A program made the translations under genes and the position numbers. 64,000 bases of DNA from Actinomycetota bacterium. Lineage in GTDB: Bacteria; Actinomycetota; Actinomycetes; S36-B12; GCA-2699445. The notes below the pieces were generated by a model. The model had not been told where the DNA came from, ran no database searches, and saw only the letters and a program-made list of their open reading frames with translations. Shown here piece by piece: positions 52,562 through 60,749 of the stretch (within the stretch, counting starts at the first letter, position 1; each line of letters starts with the position of its first letter). The DNA lies in assembly GCA_020438795.1 (NCBI GenBank), contig JAGQTY010000012.1, positions 1 to 64,000 on the forward strand. Direction: 5' to 3'.

Positions 52562-53104
52562 ATGACCCACGTCGCCCTGCTCCGGGGCATCAATGTCGGT
52601 GGCCGCAACAGAATCCTGATGAGCGATCTGCGCGGGTGTCTCGCCGCCGTCGCCGACATCACCGATGTGGTGACCTACATCCAGAGCGGCAACGTGGTCT
52701 TCGAGGCGCCGCCGATGCAGCGAGCAGCACTCGAAGCCATCGTCGAGAGCGCATTGCGCCAGGACTTCGACTATGACGCCAAGGTGGTGATCCGCAGCCG
52801 CAAGGAGCTCGCAGCGACCGTTTCGGCAGCACCGCAGGGTTTCGGGCAGGAGCCGGACACCTATCGCTATGACGTCTTCTTCCTGCGCGACGGGGTCGAC
52901 CCGGTCGAACTCACCGACCGCCTCCCGCAGCGGGACGGAGTCGACGCCAGCTGGGCGGGGCCAGAGGCGATCTTCAGCCGCAGGCTCATCAGTCAGGCGA
53001 GCCGCAGCCGGATCAGCCGTATCAGTCAGCTGCCGGAGTATCGCGACCTCACCATTCGGAACTGGAGAACCACGAACAAGCTTCTCGAGCTCGCCTCACG
53101 CTGA
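52562..53104 (+). CDS. DUF1697 family protein
   Basis: A 180-residue protein with the DUF1697 start (MTHVALLRGINVGGRNRILMSDLR) and core VVTYIQSGNVVFEAPP, followed by RSRKELAATVSAAP and a C-terminal LTIRNWRTTNKLLEL. It is a ferredoxin-like fold of unknown role, widespread in soil bacteria. The start is fixed by the family N-terminus and by TACAGT 6 nt upstream. Probably monocistronic. Confidence 0.92.
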   Translation: MTHVALLRGINVGGRNRILMSDLRGCLAAVADITDVVTYIQSGNVVFEAPPMQRAALEAIVESALRQDFDYDAKVVIRSRKELAATVSAAPQGFGQEPDTYRYDVFFLRDGVDPVELTDRLPQRDGVDASWAGPEAIFSRRLISQASRSRISRISQLPEYRDLTIRNWRTTNKLLELASR

Positions 53105-53204
53105 ACGCATCACCGGCCGGCACACCCCCACAGGCTGCGGGATGAGCAGCGCACGCGGCACCGGCTCACGGTCCAGGGTCCACGACGGCGCCCCCCGCGC
53201 GGCG

Positions 53205-53210
53205 TAGACT
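53205..53210 (+). promoter_or_regulatory. Probable -10 of the restriction-modification pair
   Basis: TAGACT, 38 nt before the TTG start. An AGGA about 8 nt before the start acts as ribosome site. Confidence 0.35.
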
Positions 53211-53248
53211 GACGCAAGACCTGATCTGATCGAGCATAGGAATGTCCG

Positions 53249-54019
53249 TTGGAACTCACGAGCGCGTTCGCACACGTGGTTCCCGAGCAGGTGCGACGAC
53301 GCTACGAGTTCCGCGAGGTGCGCAACGCCGCCGCGGTGCTGGCCGCGGCCGACCCCGCCGTGTGGTTGGAACTCGTCGCGGTCCTGGACACCTTCGTGCT
53401 CCGGCCCGATCATCTGCTTGAGCCGGGAGGCAACAAGTCCGCGGTCGCCGCTGAACTCGACGAGCACTTCCGGCGACGGGGCTGGCGCGAGGCCCGCGTC
53501 GACACGGCCACCACACTGTCACTGCACCGGATGCCGCATCGCGAAGCGGGCGAACAGTGGCCCGAGATCACCGAGTCCACGGTCTCGAACCAGGGCTACA
53601 AGGTGGACAACTTCAAGGGCAGGGTGGCCCTCGACGTCGAATGGAACGCCAAGGACGGCAACCTCGATCGCGATATCGGCGCCTACCGGTTCCTGTATGA
53701 GTCAGGACTCATTGACGTCGGGGTCATCGTGACCCGGTCCACCCAGGACATCGTGGCACTCGCCGCCACGCTCTCGGTCCGCCAGGGCCAGGATCGCGAG
53801 GCTGCCGAGCGTACGGCCCGCCGGTTTGCCACCTCGACGACCACCAACATCGAGAAACTCCAGCACAGGCTCGCCAGGGGCGATGCCGGGGGTTGTCCTG
53901 TGCTTGCAGTCGCCATCACCGCGGCCACCCTGTCGGATGAGCAGAGGCCACCGGAGGACGAGGCACCGGCCCTGATCTCCATCACAGAACTCGACAGTCG
54001 GACCCTACCGGCAGGCTAA
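53249..54019 (+). CDS. BglII/BstYI-family type II restriction endonuclease
   Basis: A 256-residue protein with the BglII/BstYI-type PD-(D/E)xK core. Asp120 lies in GYKVDNFKGR, followed ten residues later by VALDVEWNAKDGNLDRDI with Glu131, Asn133 and Lys135 as likely metal and catalytic residues. These enzymes cut AGATCT (BglII) or RGATCY (BstYI). The exact site here is unknown. The start is a TTG with AGGA upstream, and rare starts often keep endonuclease levels low. It is followed 5 nt later by an adenine methyltransferase, which completes an R-M pair. Confidence 0.85.
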   Translation: MELTSAFAHVVPEQVRRRYEFREVRNAAAVLAAADPAVWLELVAVLDTFVLRPDHLLEPGGNKSAVAAELDEHFRRRGWREARVDTATTLSLHRMPHREAGEQWPEITESTVSNQGYKVDNFKGRVALDVEWNAKDGNLDRDIGAYRFLYESGLIDVGVIVTRSTQDIVALAATLSVRQGQDREAAERTARRFATSTTTNIEKLQHRLARGDAGGCPVLAVAITAATLSDEQRPPEDEAPALISITELDSRTLPAG

Positions 54020-54024
54020 GGATC

Positions 54025-54801
54025 ATGAGCAAGCAGAGAGGTGGCGCACGTATGGGCACACTCCAGGCAGACGCCCCCGCCCCGATCGACCCACACACGA
54101 TCGACCAGCACACGATCGAGCCACAATCACTGCGACTGGCCGGTAGTACCGGCGCAGACGACGACGCCTCCTTGGACTCCCGGCCGAACACCGCTGCGTC
54201 GACCGGCATCGCTCCCCTGCCCAGCGTCGAGGGCGGCTACCGGACGGTGCTGGCCGACCCCCCGTGGCGGTTCACCAACCGGACCGGCAAGGTCGCACCG
54301 GAGCATCGGCGCCTGGACCGGTACGACACCATGGATCTGGGCGAGATCACGGCACTGCCGGTGCCCGACCACGTCGCCACCGACGCACACCTCTACCTAT
54401 GGGTGCCCAACGCTCTGCTCCCCGAGGGCCTGCAGGTGATGCAGGCGTGGGGTTTCCGCTACGTCAGCAACCTCGTCTGGGCCAAGCGCCGCAAGGATGG
54501 CGGCCCGGACGGCCGCGGCGTGGGCTTCTACTTCCGCAACACCACCGAACTCATCCTGTTCGGTGTGCGAGGCACGCTGCGCACGCTGCCACCGGCCCGC
54601 CGCCAGGTGAACATCATCGAGACGCGCAAGCGTGAACACTCCCGCAAGCCCGACGAGCAGTACGAGCTCATCGAGGCCTGCTCACCCGGGCCATACCTCG
54701 AGATGTTCGCCCGCTACCCGCAACCGGGCTGGAGTGTGTGGGGCAATGAGGCCGACGAGGATGTGACACCGCGCGGCAAGCAGTACGCCGCGTACAGCTG
54801 A
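54025..54801 (+). CDS. MT-A70 family N6-adenine DNA methyltransferase
   Basis: A 258-residue MT-A70-type methyltransferase. Catalytic DPPW is at 78-81 (VLADPPWRF), preceded by a strand and followed by HLYLWVPNALLPEGLQVMQAWGFRYVSNLVWAKR, the conserved WVPN/NLVW core. The first 70 residues are low-complexity and unrelated to the family, and include an 11-bp direct repeat (CACACGATCGA). It would methylate adenine in DNA and protect the host from the neighbouring BglII-like nuclease. Known M.BglII is an N4-cytosine enzyme, so the pairing with MT-A70 is notable. An ATG at 54052 with GAGAGGTGG upstream is an alternative start. Confidence 0.9.
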   Translation: MSKQRGGARMGTLQADAPAPIDPHTIDQHTIEPQSLRLAGSTGADDDASLDSRPNTAASTGIAPLPSVEGGYRTVLADPPWRFTNRTGKVAPEHRRLDRYDTMDLGEITALPVPDHVATDAHLYLWVPNALLPEGLQVMQAWGFRYVSNLVWAKRRKDGGPDGRGVGFYFRNTTELILFGVRGTLRTLPPARRQVNIIETRKREHSRKPDEQYELIEACSPGPYLEMFARYPQPGWSVWGNEADEDVTPRGKQYAAYS

Positions 54802-54821
54802 ACCGGAGCCAACCGCCTGGC

Positions 54822-54840
54822 GCCCGATCAGTCGACGGGC
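54822..54840. terminator. Weak candidate bidirectional terminator
   Basis: GCCCG-N9-CGGGC stem in the gap between the convergent methyltransferase and kup genes. Confidence 0.3.
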
Positions 54841-54848
54841 TGCAAGGC

Positions 54849-56777
54849 TCAGATGCGCACGACTGAGGACACCTCCACAACGTGAGCCTCAGGCAGATGG
54901 AAGTACCTGGCGGGATCCCGGGAGTTCTTCGACATGAAGCTGAACAGTTCCTTGCGCCACTTCATCATGCCGTGATTCCCAACGGCCTCGATGCGGGGGC
55001 TGTAGACGATGAACGTGACATCCCCGGTCAGATCGACGCCCTTCTTCTTCGCGTACACCAGATCGGTCGGGACCCACAGCGGCTGCATGAACCCGGTTCG
55101 CACAGTGACATGCCTGATGCCTGGCGCCACCTGTTCCACGGTCATCCGCTTCTCCCGCTGCACGAAGGGCACCTTCTCCGAGAGTGCACTGATCAGGATG
55201 GTGTTCTCCGCTGCGGAGTGCATGTTCCGCAACACCATCCCGAAGGCCAGCGGGACATCGGTCTGCAGGCTCAGGAAGACCCTGGTGCCCGGCGTACGGG
55301 CGACCTGCGTATTCTCCAGGGCCGCCCGGATCTGTTCGGGTTCCATGGCCATGTCCTCGTACCGGCGCTTGGTGAGCAGCCGCCCCTGGGCCCACGTGGT
55401 GAAGATGATGAAGAGCACCACGGCGATGATCACTGGGAAGTAGCCGCCGTGGAAGAACTTGGTCATGTTGGCTGCGAAGAAGGCGGTGTCGATGATGAGG
55501 AAGCAGACCGACACGGGGACGATGATCCACATGCTGACACCCCAGCGCTGACGCGCGACCACCGAGATCAGAATGGTTGTGATCACGAACGTGCCACTGA
55601 CGGCCAGGCCATAGGCAGCAGAGAGATTCGCAGAGCTGCGGAACCCGAGAACCAGACCGATCACCGCGATAAAGATGAACCAGTTCACGAAGGGGACGTA
55701 GACCTCCCCCATCGACTTCGCCGAGGTGTGCTTGACCGCCATCCGTGGCACGAATCGCAGACGCATGGCCTGCACCGTCAGGGAATAGGCGCCGGTGATG
55801 ACAGCCTGGCTCGCGATGATCGTTGCAAGGGTCGCCAGCACAACCACCGCAATCTGCAGGGAGTCCGGGAACAGCAAGTAGAAGGGATTCACGTCGGCTT
55901 CCGGATCGCGCAGCACCAGGGCCCCCTGCCCCATGTAGTTGAGGTAGAGCGCGGGAGTGACCACGACGAACCACGCGAGTCTGATCGGACCTGCGCCCAG
56001 GTGACCCATATCGGCGTACAGGGCCTCCGCACCGGTGACACACAGGATCACCGCCCCCAGCGACAGGAAGGCCGTCAGAGGATCGTCCACAAAGAACTCG
56101 ATCGCATATGTCGGAGAGATCGACTTCAGGATCTCCGGAGTGCCGACAATGCTGGCGATACCCGCCACTCCGATCACCACGAACCAGACGAGCATGACCG
56201 GCCCGAACAAGCGGCCGACGACCCCAGTACCGAACCGCTGGATGGCGAACAGACCTGTGAGGATCACCAGTGCGATGGGGAGTACGAGATGCGCCAGGTC
56301 AGGAGCCGCAATCTCGATGCCCTCCACGGCGCTCAGCACTGAGATCGCCGGTGTGATCATGCTGTCGCCGTAGAACAGCGCGGCTCCCAGGACGCCCAGA
56401 CCCACCAGGATCGCCAGCGTCTTGGGAGACTTGAACCTCTCCCGCATGGTGAGCGCCGTGAGGGCCATGATGCCGCCCTCACCGTCATTGTCGGCGTGCA
56501 TGACGATCAGCACGTACTTCACGGTCACGATCAGTGTGATAGTCCAGAAGATCAACGACAACGACCCCATGACCAACGGTGGACTCGGCTCGATGGAGTG
56601 AGGATCCGAGAACAGCGTCTGGAACGCATACAACGGGCTGGTGCCGATGTCGCCGAAGACGATCCCGAGCGCTGCGAGCGCGAGCAATCGCCGGTTGGAC
56701 TTGTGCGGGTGATAGCTCGCGTCTCCTGGCTGCTTCTCACCGGCCCCAGCCTGCGGGGGACCCACATTGCGAGACAC
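54849..56777 (-). CDS. kup: Kup/Trk-type potassium uptake permease
   Basis: A 642-residue Kup-family K+/H+ symporter. A short cytosolic N-terminus leads into LAALGIVFGDIGTSPLYAFQTLF, the family signature. About 12 TMs follow (VLGAALFYGDSMITPAISVLSAVEG; CVTGAEALYADMGHLG; LNYMGQGALVL; FVNWFIFIAVIGLVLGF), with a C-terminal cytosolic domain of about 190 residues (PGTRVFLSLQTDVPLAF, VRTGFMQP). It imports K+ with protons. The start is a GTG with TAGATT exactly 6 nt upstream, so a leaderless mRNA is likely. Confidence 0.97.
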   Translation of the reverse strand: MSRNVGPPQAGAGEKQPGDASYHPHKSNRRLLALAALGIVFGDIGTSPLYAFQTLFSDPHSIEPSPPLVMGSLSLIFWTITLIVTVKYVLIVMHADNDGEGGIMALTALTMRERFKSPKTLAILVGLGVLGAALFYGDSMITPAISVLSAVEGIEIAAPDLAHLVLPIALVILTGLFAIQRFGTGVVGRLFGPVMLVWFVVIGVAGIASIVGTPEILKSISPTYAIEFFVDDPLTAFLSLGAVILCVTGAEALYADMGHLGAGPIRLAWFVVVTPALYLNYMGQGALVLRDPEADVNPFYLLFPDSLQIAVVVLATLATIIASQAVITGAYSLTVQAMRLRFVPRMAVKHTSAKSMGEVYVPFVNWFIFIAVIGLVLGFRSSANLSAAYGLAVSGTFVITTILISVVARQRWGVSMWIIVPVSVCFLIIDTAFFAANMTKFFHGGYFPVIIAVVLFIIFTTWAQGRLLTKRRYEDMAMEPEQIRAALENTQVARTPGTRVFLSLQTDVPLAFGMVLRNMHSAAENTILISALSEKVPFVQREKRMTVEQVAPGIRHVTVRTGFMQPLWVPTDLVYAKKKGVDLTGDVTFIVYSPRIEAVGNHGMMKWRKELFSFMSKNSRDPARYFHLPEAHVVEVSSVVRI

Positions 56778-56783
56778 GGATGC

Positions 56784-56789
56784 AATCTA
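56784..56789 (-). promoter_or_regulatory. -10 element, leaderless kup promoter
   Basis: TAGATT on the minus strand, 6 nt (GCATCC) before the GTG at 56777. Confidence 0.55.
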
Positions 56790-56856
56790 GCGATCCGGAA
56801 TCGTCCGACACGAGCGCAACGGCTGATTTGGACAGGTTTGGCCCGAGTACGGGCCC

Positions 56857-58050
56857 TCAGGCGGAACTGGCCGCAGCCGCGGCGTCCCCGGTCGCCACAT
56901 CCTCCTGCGGCGGCGGAGCCTCCGGCGCGGGCGGGAACGGATGTTCGGAATCACGATTGGTCAGGAACTTGGCCACCACGTAGATGCCCGACCCGAGCGG
57001 CACCGCAATCAGGGCCCCGACGATGCCGAGCGTCAGCGCACCGGCCGCGATCAGTGTGACGATGGCCAGTGGATGCAGACTGACTGCTTTGCCCATCACC
57101 AGGGGCTGCATCACATCACCATCGAACGAGCCCACCACCACGGTGAGCGCGACCACCAGGATCGCGGTTGTCAGCCCCTCGGTCGCCAGTGCCACGACCG
57201 CAGCGAGCAGCGTCGCGATGGGCGCACCGATCACCGGGATGAAAGCTCCCATGAAGACCACCGCGGCAAGCGCCGGCGCCAGGGGCACACCGAGGATCAT
57301 CAGGCCGACGAACACCAGTAGGGCGTCGAGGATCGCCACCACCACCATGCCGCGTGCGTACCCCGCCACACTCCCCCAGAACAATTGGCCCGAGACGTCC
57401 ACACCCGAACGGATGCGTGAGGGCATCCAGCCCACCAGCCACTTCCAGATCGATTCCCCGCTGATCATGAAGAAGATCGTGGCGAAGAAGAACACCGCTC
57501 CGGCGGTGATCACCGTGCCGATACTGCTCGCCTCCGAAGCAAGGGCACTGAGCAGATCCGAGCCGAGGCTGCCCATGGTGTCCTGGGCCTTCTGATTGAC
57601 CTCGGACAGCTGATCACCTGTCAGCGACAGCGGCCCGTTCTGCAGCCAGTCGTCGATCTGGCTGAGCCCGTCCCTGATGGCATCGCCGAGTTGCGACCCC
57701 TCGCTGATGATGGAGTCGACCACCACGATCACGATGTAGATGCCAGCCGCAGCGATGAGCAGCAGAGACAGCACCACTGCCAGCACCTTGGGCATGATCT
57801 TGTTGAAGAGGCGCGCGATCGGGCCAGCCAGTGCGGTCAGGAACATACCGAGGAACAGCGCGATGGCCACGGGCTGCACCTGCGCAAGCAGCCAGAGGGC
57901 GACCGCCAGCGCCAGCAGCACGATCAGCAGCCGGCCCAGGATGCCGCTGAGCGTGATCAGCGTCTCCGGTACGCCGAACTTGCTCACGTCCTCGACCTCG
58001 ACCAGTTCCTGCCCTTCGGGAGGATCAGATGACGCAGCGTCGACGGTCAC
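56857..58050 (-). CDS. AI-2E family transporter
   Basis: A 397-residue membrane protein of the AI-2E/PerM family. The N-terminal TM pair (LGRLLIVLLALAVALWLLAQVQPVAIALFLGMFLTALAGPIARLF) precedes a central soluble helical region, and the conserved C-terminal core reads VVFMGAFIPVIGAPIATLLAAVVAL and GDVMQPLVMGKAVSLHPLAIVTLIAAGALTLGIVGALIAVPL. Family members are implicated in Na+/H+ antiport or autoinducer export; the role here is not determined. The GTG start overlaps the small membrane gene upstream by 4 nt. Confidence 0.94.
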   Translation of the reverse strand: MTVDAASSDPPEGQELVEVEDVSKFGVPETLITLSGILGRLLIVLLALAVALWLLAQVQPVAIALFLGMFLTALAGPIARLFNKIMPKVLAVVLSLLLIAAAGIYIVIVVVDSIISEGSQLGDAIRDGLSQIDDWLQNGPLSLTGDQLSEVNQKAQDTMGSLGSDLLSALASEASSIGTVITAGAVFFFATIFFMISGESIWKWLVGWMPSRIRSGVDVSGQLFWGSVAGYARGMVVVAILDALLVFVGLMILGVPLAPALAAVVFMGAFIPVIGAPIATLLAAVVALATEGLTTAILVVALTVVVGSFDGDVMQPLVMGKAVSLHPLAIVTLIAAGALTLGIVGALIAVPLGSGIYVVAKFLTNRDSEHPFPPAPEAPPPQEDVATGDAAAAASSA

Positions 58051-58217
58051 GACTCGTCGGTCCGCATGTACTTAACGATGAGATACAGCGCGCCAGCCAC
58101 TCCACCGGCGTAGCCGAGCCACATCATGTTGTTTGCCTGACCGATCATGAAGCCGATCACACCGACAACGATCGCCAGTACGATGGCGATCGCGAAGTCC
58201 TGCCATGACAGGCCCAT
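58047..58217 (-). CDS. Small two-TM membrane protein
   Basis: A 56-residue protein, MGLSWQDFAIAIVLAIVVG then an IGQANN linker and a second TM ending LIVKYMRTDES. The start at 58217 is chosen for a GAGGTG 6 nt upstream; the frame extends further without support. It is coupled to the AI-2E transporter by a 4-nt overlap and could be an accessory subunit or regulator. No family recognised. Confidence 0.7.
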   Translation of the reverse strand: MGLSWQDFAIAIVLAIVVGVIGFMIGQANNMMWLGYAGGVAGALYLIVKYMRTDES

Positions 58218-58367
58218 GGTCATCACCTCGGTTCGGGTGGCTGTTGTGCTCACCGTATCGAGTGGCTCGTCGGCTGTGGGAGGCTTTGTACCACCTATCG
58301 AGTTCCAAAAGGACAAATGCACCGGCATCCCGGCACAATCCGTCTTAGCCAAGCCAAAGGAGCCAGC

Positions 58368-59324
58368 ATGTACCGAATCGGAGTCGATCTCGGCGGCACC
58401 AAGATCCAGACAGTGGTCGTCAACAAGAAGTCCGAGGTCAAGGGCCAGGATCGGCGCGAGACTCCTCGGTCAGGCGGCCCCAAGGACGTCACAAAGACGA
58501 TCGCCGATTCGGTCAAGGCAGCCATCAAGGACGCGGGCAAACCGCTGGACAAGATCCTGGGTATCGGGGTCGGCGGCCCCGGTCAGATCGATGCCAGAGC
58601 GGGCACACTCAGCAACGCTGGCAATCTGCCGGGCTGGAAACTGACCTACCCCTTGGGCACGGAGCTGAGCAAGCGGGTGAAACTGCCCGTCGACCTGGGC
58701 AATGACGTCCAGGTCGCGGTCCGGGGTGAGGCGGAACTCGGCGCAGGTCGGCCCTACAACAGCTTCCTGGGTCTCTGGCCGGGCACCGGCGTCGGTGGCG
58801 GCATCGTCATCCAGCGCAAGATGTGGCTGGGCCGAGGCGCCGCCGGGGAGATCGGTCACACGGTCATCAACGCTGTCAACGGTCCGCCCTGCAGCTGCGG
58901 GCACTTCGGATGCGTGGAGGCCTACGCCGGACGCGGCTCGATGACGGAACGAGCCAACCTGCTCGTGGCCCAGGGACATCACACGCGGCTCTTCGAGATC
59001 CAGCAGGAGAAGGGTAAGGACCGCCTCACCAGCGGTGTCTGGGCCAAGGCCATCAAGGAGAAGGACAAGATGGCCATGGAACTGCTCGACCGGGCGATCT
59101 GGGCTCTCGGCCAGGGTGCCGGTTCAGCGGTGAACCTGCTCGACGTGGACGCAGTGATCATCGGCGGCGGTCTCGGGGTACGTTTCGGCCAGGATTTCGC
59201 CGACCGGATCGGTCGTGAGGCGCACACCCGACTGCTGCGCCCGGACAAGGCGCCGGACTTCGTCGTGGCTGAACTCGGCGACCTCGGTGGTGCGATCGGC
59301 GCGGCTCTGCTCCCTCTGGACTGA
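58368..59324 (+). CDS. ROK-family sugar kinase (glucokinase-like)
   Basis: A 318-residue ROK kinase. Phosphate-1 motif IGVDLGGTKIQTVVV is at the N-terminus, the catalytic region holds LPVDLGNDVQVAVRGE, GEIGHTVI precedes the zinc motif CSCGHFGCVEAYAGRGS (Cys-x-Cys-x4-Cys, with the upstream His), and VIIGGGLGVRFG is the adenosine loop. It phosphorylates glucose or a related hexose at C6 with ATP. No HTH domain is present, so it is an enzyme, not a ROK repressor. AAAGGAG lies 5-6 nt before the ATG. The sugar is not certain. Confidence 0.92.
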   Translation: MYRIGVDLGGTKIQTVVVNKKSEVKGQDRRETPRSGGPKDVTKTIADSVKAAIKDAGKPLDKILGIGVGGPGQIDARAGTLSNAGNLPGWKLTYPLGTELSKRVKLPVDLGNDVQVAVRGEAELGAGRPYNSFLGLWPGTGVGGGIVIQRKMWLGRGAAGEIGHTVINAVNGPPCSCGHFGCVEAYAGRGSMTERANLLVAQGHHTRLFEIQQEKGKDRLTSGVWAKAIKEKDKMAMELLDRAIWALGQGAGSAVNLLDVDAVIIGGGLGVRFGQDFADRIGREAHTRLLRPDKAPDFVVAELGDLGGAIGAALLPLD

Positions 59325-59325
59325 A

Positions 59326-59345
59326 CCGGCTCAGTCGTCAGCCGG
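59326..59345. terminator. Bidirectional terminator hairpin
   Basis: CCGGCT-N8-AGCCGG stem between the convergent ROK kinase and GNAT genes, overlapping the latter's stop codon. Confidence 0.45.
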
Positions 59346-59639
59346 CGGCAGCGAACCCGGCACCAGAATGTCCTGCCACTGCGGATGCTTGTGCAGGTAA
59401 GCGACAACGAACGGGCATTCCGGGACCACCGGTTCACCCGACTCACGTGCCAATTGCAGTGCGCCTTCGACGAGTCGACTGCCAAGACCACGGCCCCCGT
59501 ACTCTCTGTCGATCTCGGTGTGTGGCAAGTGGCGTTCGCCGTCGATCAACCGGTATTCGAGTTTGCCGGCATGCTTGCCGTCCACCCGGATCTCGTAGCA
59601 GGAGTCCTCGGTGTTGTCGACGACCTCGATCTCAGTCAT
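59331..59639 (-). CDS. Small GNAT-like N-acetyltransferase (YjdJ type)
   Basis: A 102-residue protein of the minimal acetyltransferase family. The acetyl-CoA pyrophosphate loop is EYGGRGLGSRLVEGAL, and PVVPECPFVVAYLHKHPQWQDIL is the typical end. It lacks the N-terminal helices of full GNATs, as normal for this group. The target is unknown. The start MTEIEVV is supported by TACCGT 7 nt upstream. Confidence 0.9.
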   Translation of the reverse strand: MTEIEVVDNTEDSCYEIRVDGKHAGKLEYRLIDGERHLPHTEIDREYGGRGLGSRLVEGALQLARESGEPVVPECPFVVAYLHKHPQWQDILVPGSLPPADD

Positions 59640-59709
59640 GGACCCAACGGTAGCGAGGGCAGCCAACCACCGCTGAGGATCCGGCCAGCCACGCGCCGAA
59701 CCCGACGGG

Positions 59710-60621
59710 CTACAGCGTTACGACCGCCCATTGACCGCCGCCGGGGAAGCCACCCCAGGTCGGCGAGGTACGAACGCCGCCATCGGTGTTGTTCCAGCCG
59801 TGGGTGTGTGTGGGGCAGTTGGCGCCGTCGTAGGTGCTCGCGATCGAGTCGGAATTCTGTGGTTTGGTGTTGGAACTGCTCACCAGGACCGGATTGTCGG
59901 CAACGGTGATGGTGCCGGTGGATCCCACGGGGCAGATGTCCGGCCTGGCCGTGTTCACCACGCGGACGCCCAGGGTGAAGGTCAGCCCCCGACTCGACAC
60001 TGCGATGTTGCGAACCTCGGTGACCTGCACGTTGATGCTGTGGTCGTCTGTGTAGTACTGGTCATCGGTGTCCCGGGCCGCCCCGGTGAATGTGCCCTTG
60101 TCACTGAACTTCACCCGTCCCTGGATACGAGCCTTTCCGAGTTGCCAGTCACCTTGCAGGCCGTCGGCCACCCTCACGTTGTCGGCATACCCCTTGAACC
60201 TGAGCTTCGCGGTCCGCTTCTTCTGCTCACCCTTCCATCTGCCGATGAAGTCACCGTTCGCGTCCCAGTACTTGCCCTTGAACAGTCCGCGTTGCTTCAG
60301 GTTGATCCGGTAGGTGCCGTTGCCCTGACCGTCGGTCCAGGTCCCCGACATCCTTGTGCCCTTGACCTCACCGCGGATGAGCCCGGCCCCCGACCAGGGG
60401 TAGGTCCCGAGCACGTCTGCGCCGACCTGCAGGAACGTGATCCTGCCATGATTGGTGTCCCAGACACCATTGAAGAGATTCCTCGATGCGGCGGCGCCAA
60501 CCACCGTGGCATCGGCCCGCTGGAGTCGCTGGCCTTCGACCTCCCCGGCAGCCGCAGAGGTCATCGCAACCCCCGCCAGCAGCACTCCCGCCACAGACAT
60601 CGTCGCGATCAATCGTCGCAT
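59710..60621 (-). CDS. Secreted protein of unknown function
   Basis: A 303-residue exported protein with signal peptide MRRLIATMSVAGVLLAGVA (cleavage near TSAAA). The mature part starts with beta-rich segments (FNGVWDTNHGRITFLQVG, LIRGEVKGTRMSGTWTDGQGNGTYRINL, FKGKYWDANGDFIGRWKG) like a lipocalin or avidin-type barrel built from G-x-W/Y strands. A second region has two Cys (RPDICPVGS, YDGANCPTHTHGW) and ends in a Gly/Trp-rich tail. No family recognised. A GGCAGGTGAG lies just upstream of the ATG. Confidence 0.72.
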   Translation of the reverse strand: MRRLIATMSVAGVLLAGVAMTSAAAGEVEGQRLQRADATVVGAAASRNLFNGVWDTNHGRITFLQVGADVLGTYPWSGAGLIRGEVKGTRMSGTWTDGQGNGTYRINLKQRGLFKGKYWDANGDFIGRWKGEQKKRTAKLRFKGYADNVRVADGLQGDWQLGKARIQGRVKFSDKGTFTGAARDTDDQYYTDDHSINVQVTEVRNIAVSSRGLTFTLGVRVVNTARPDICPVGSTGTITVADNPVLVSSSNTKPQNSDSIASTYDGANCPTHTHGWNNTDGGVRTSPTWGGFPGGGQWAVVTL

Positions 60622-60749
60622 CACACTCACCTGCCGTCTCCCCCACACTGGCACAACACCGTACCGATCACGCGTGGATGTCCGCCTCTGACGGGCGGAA
60701 TTCATCCGAATGTCGGGGAATCGCGCGAGTTCGGAGGACTCAGAAGCTC

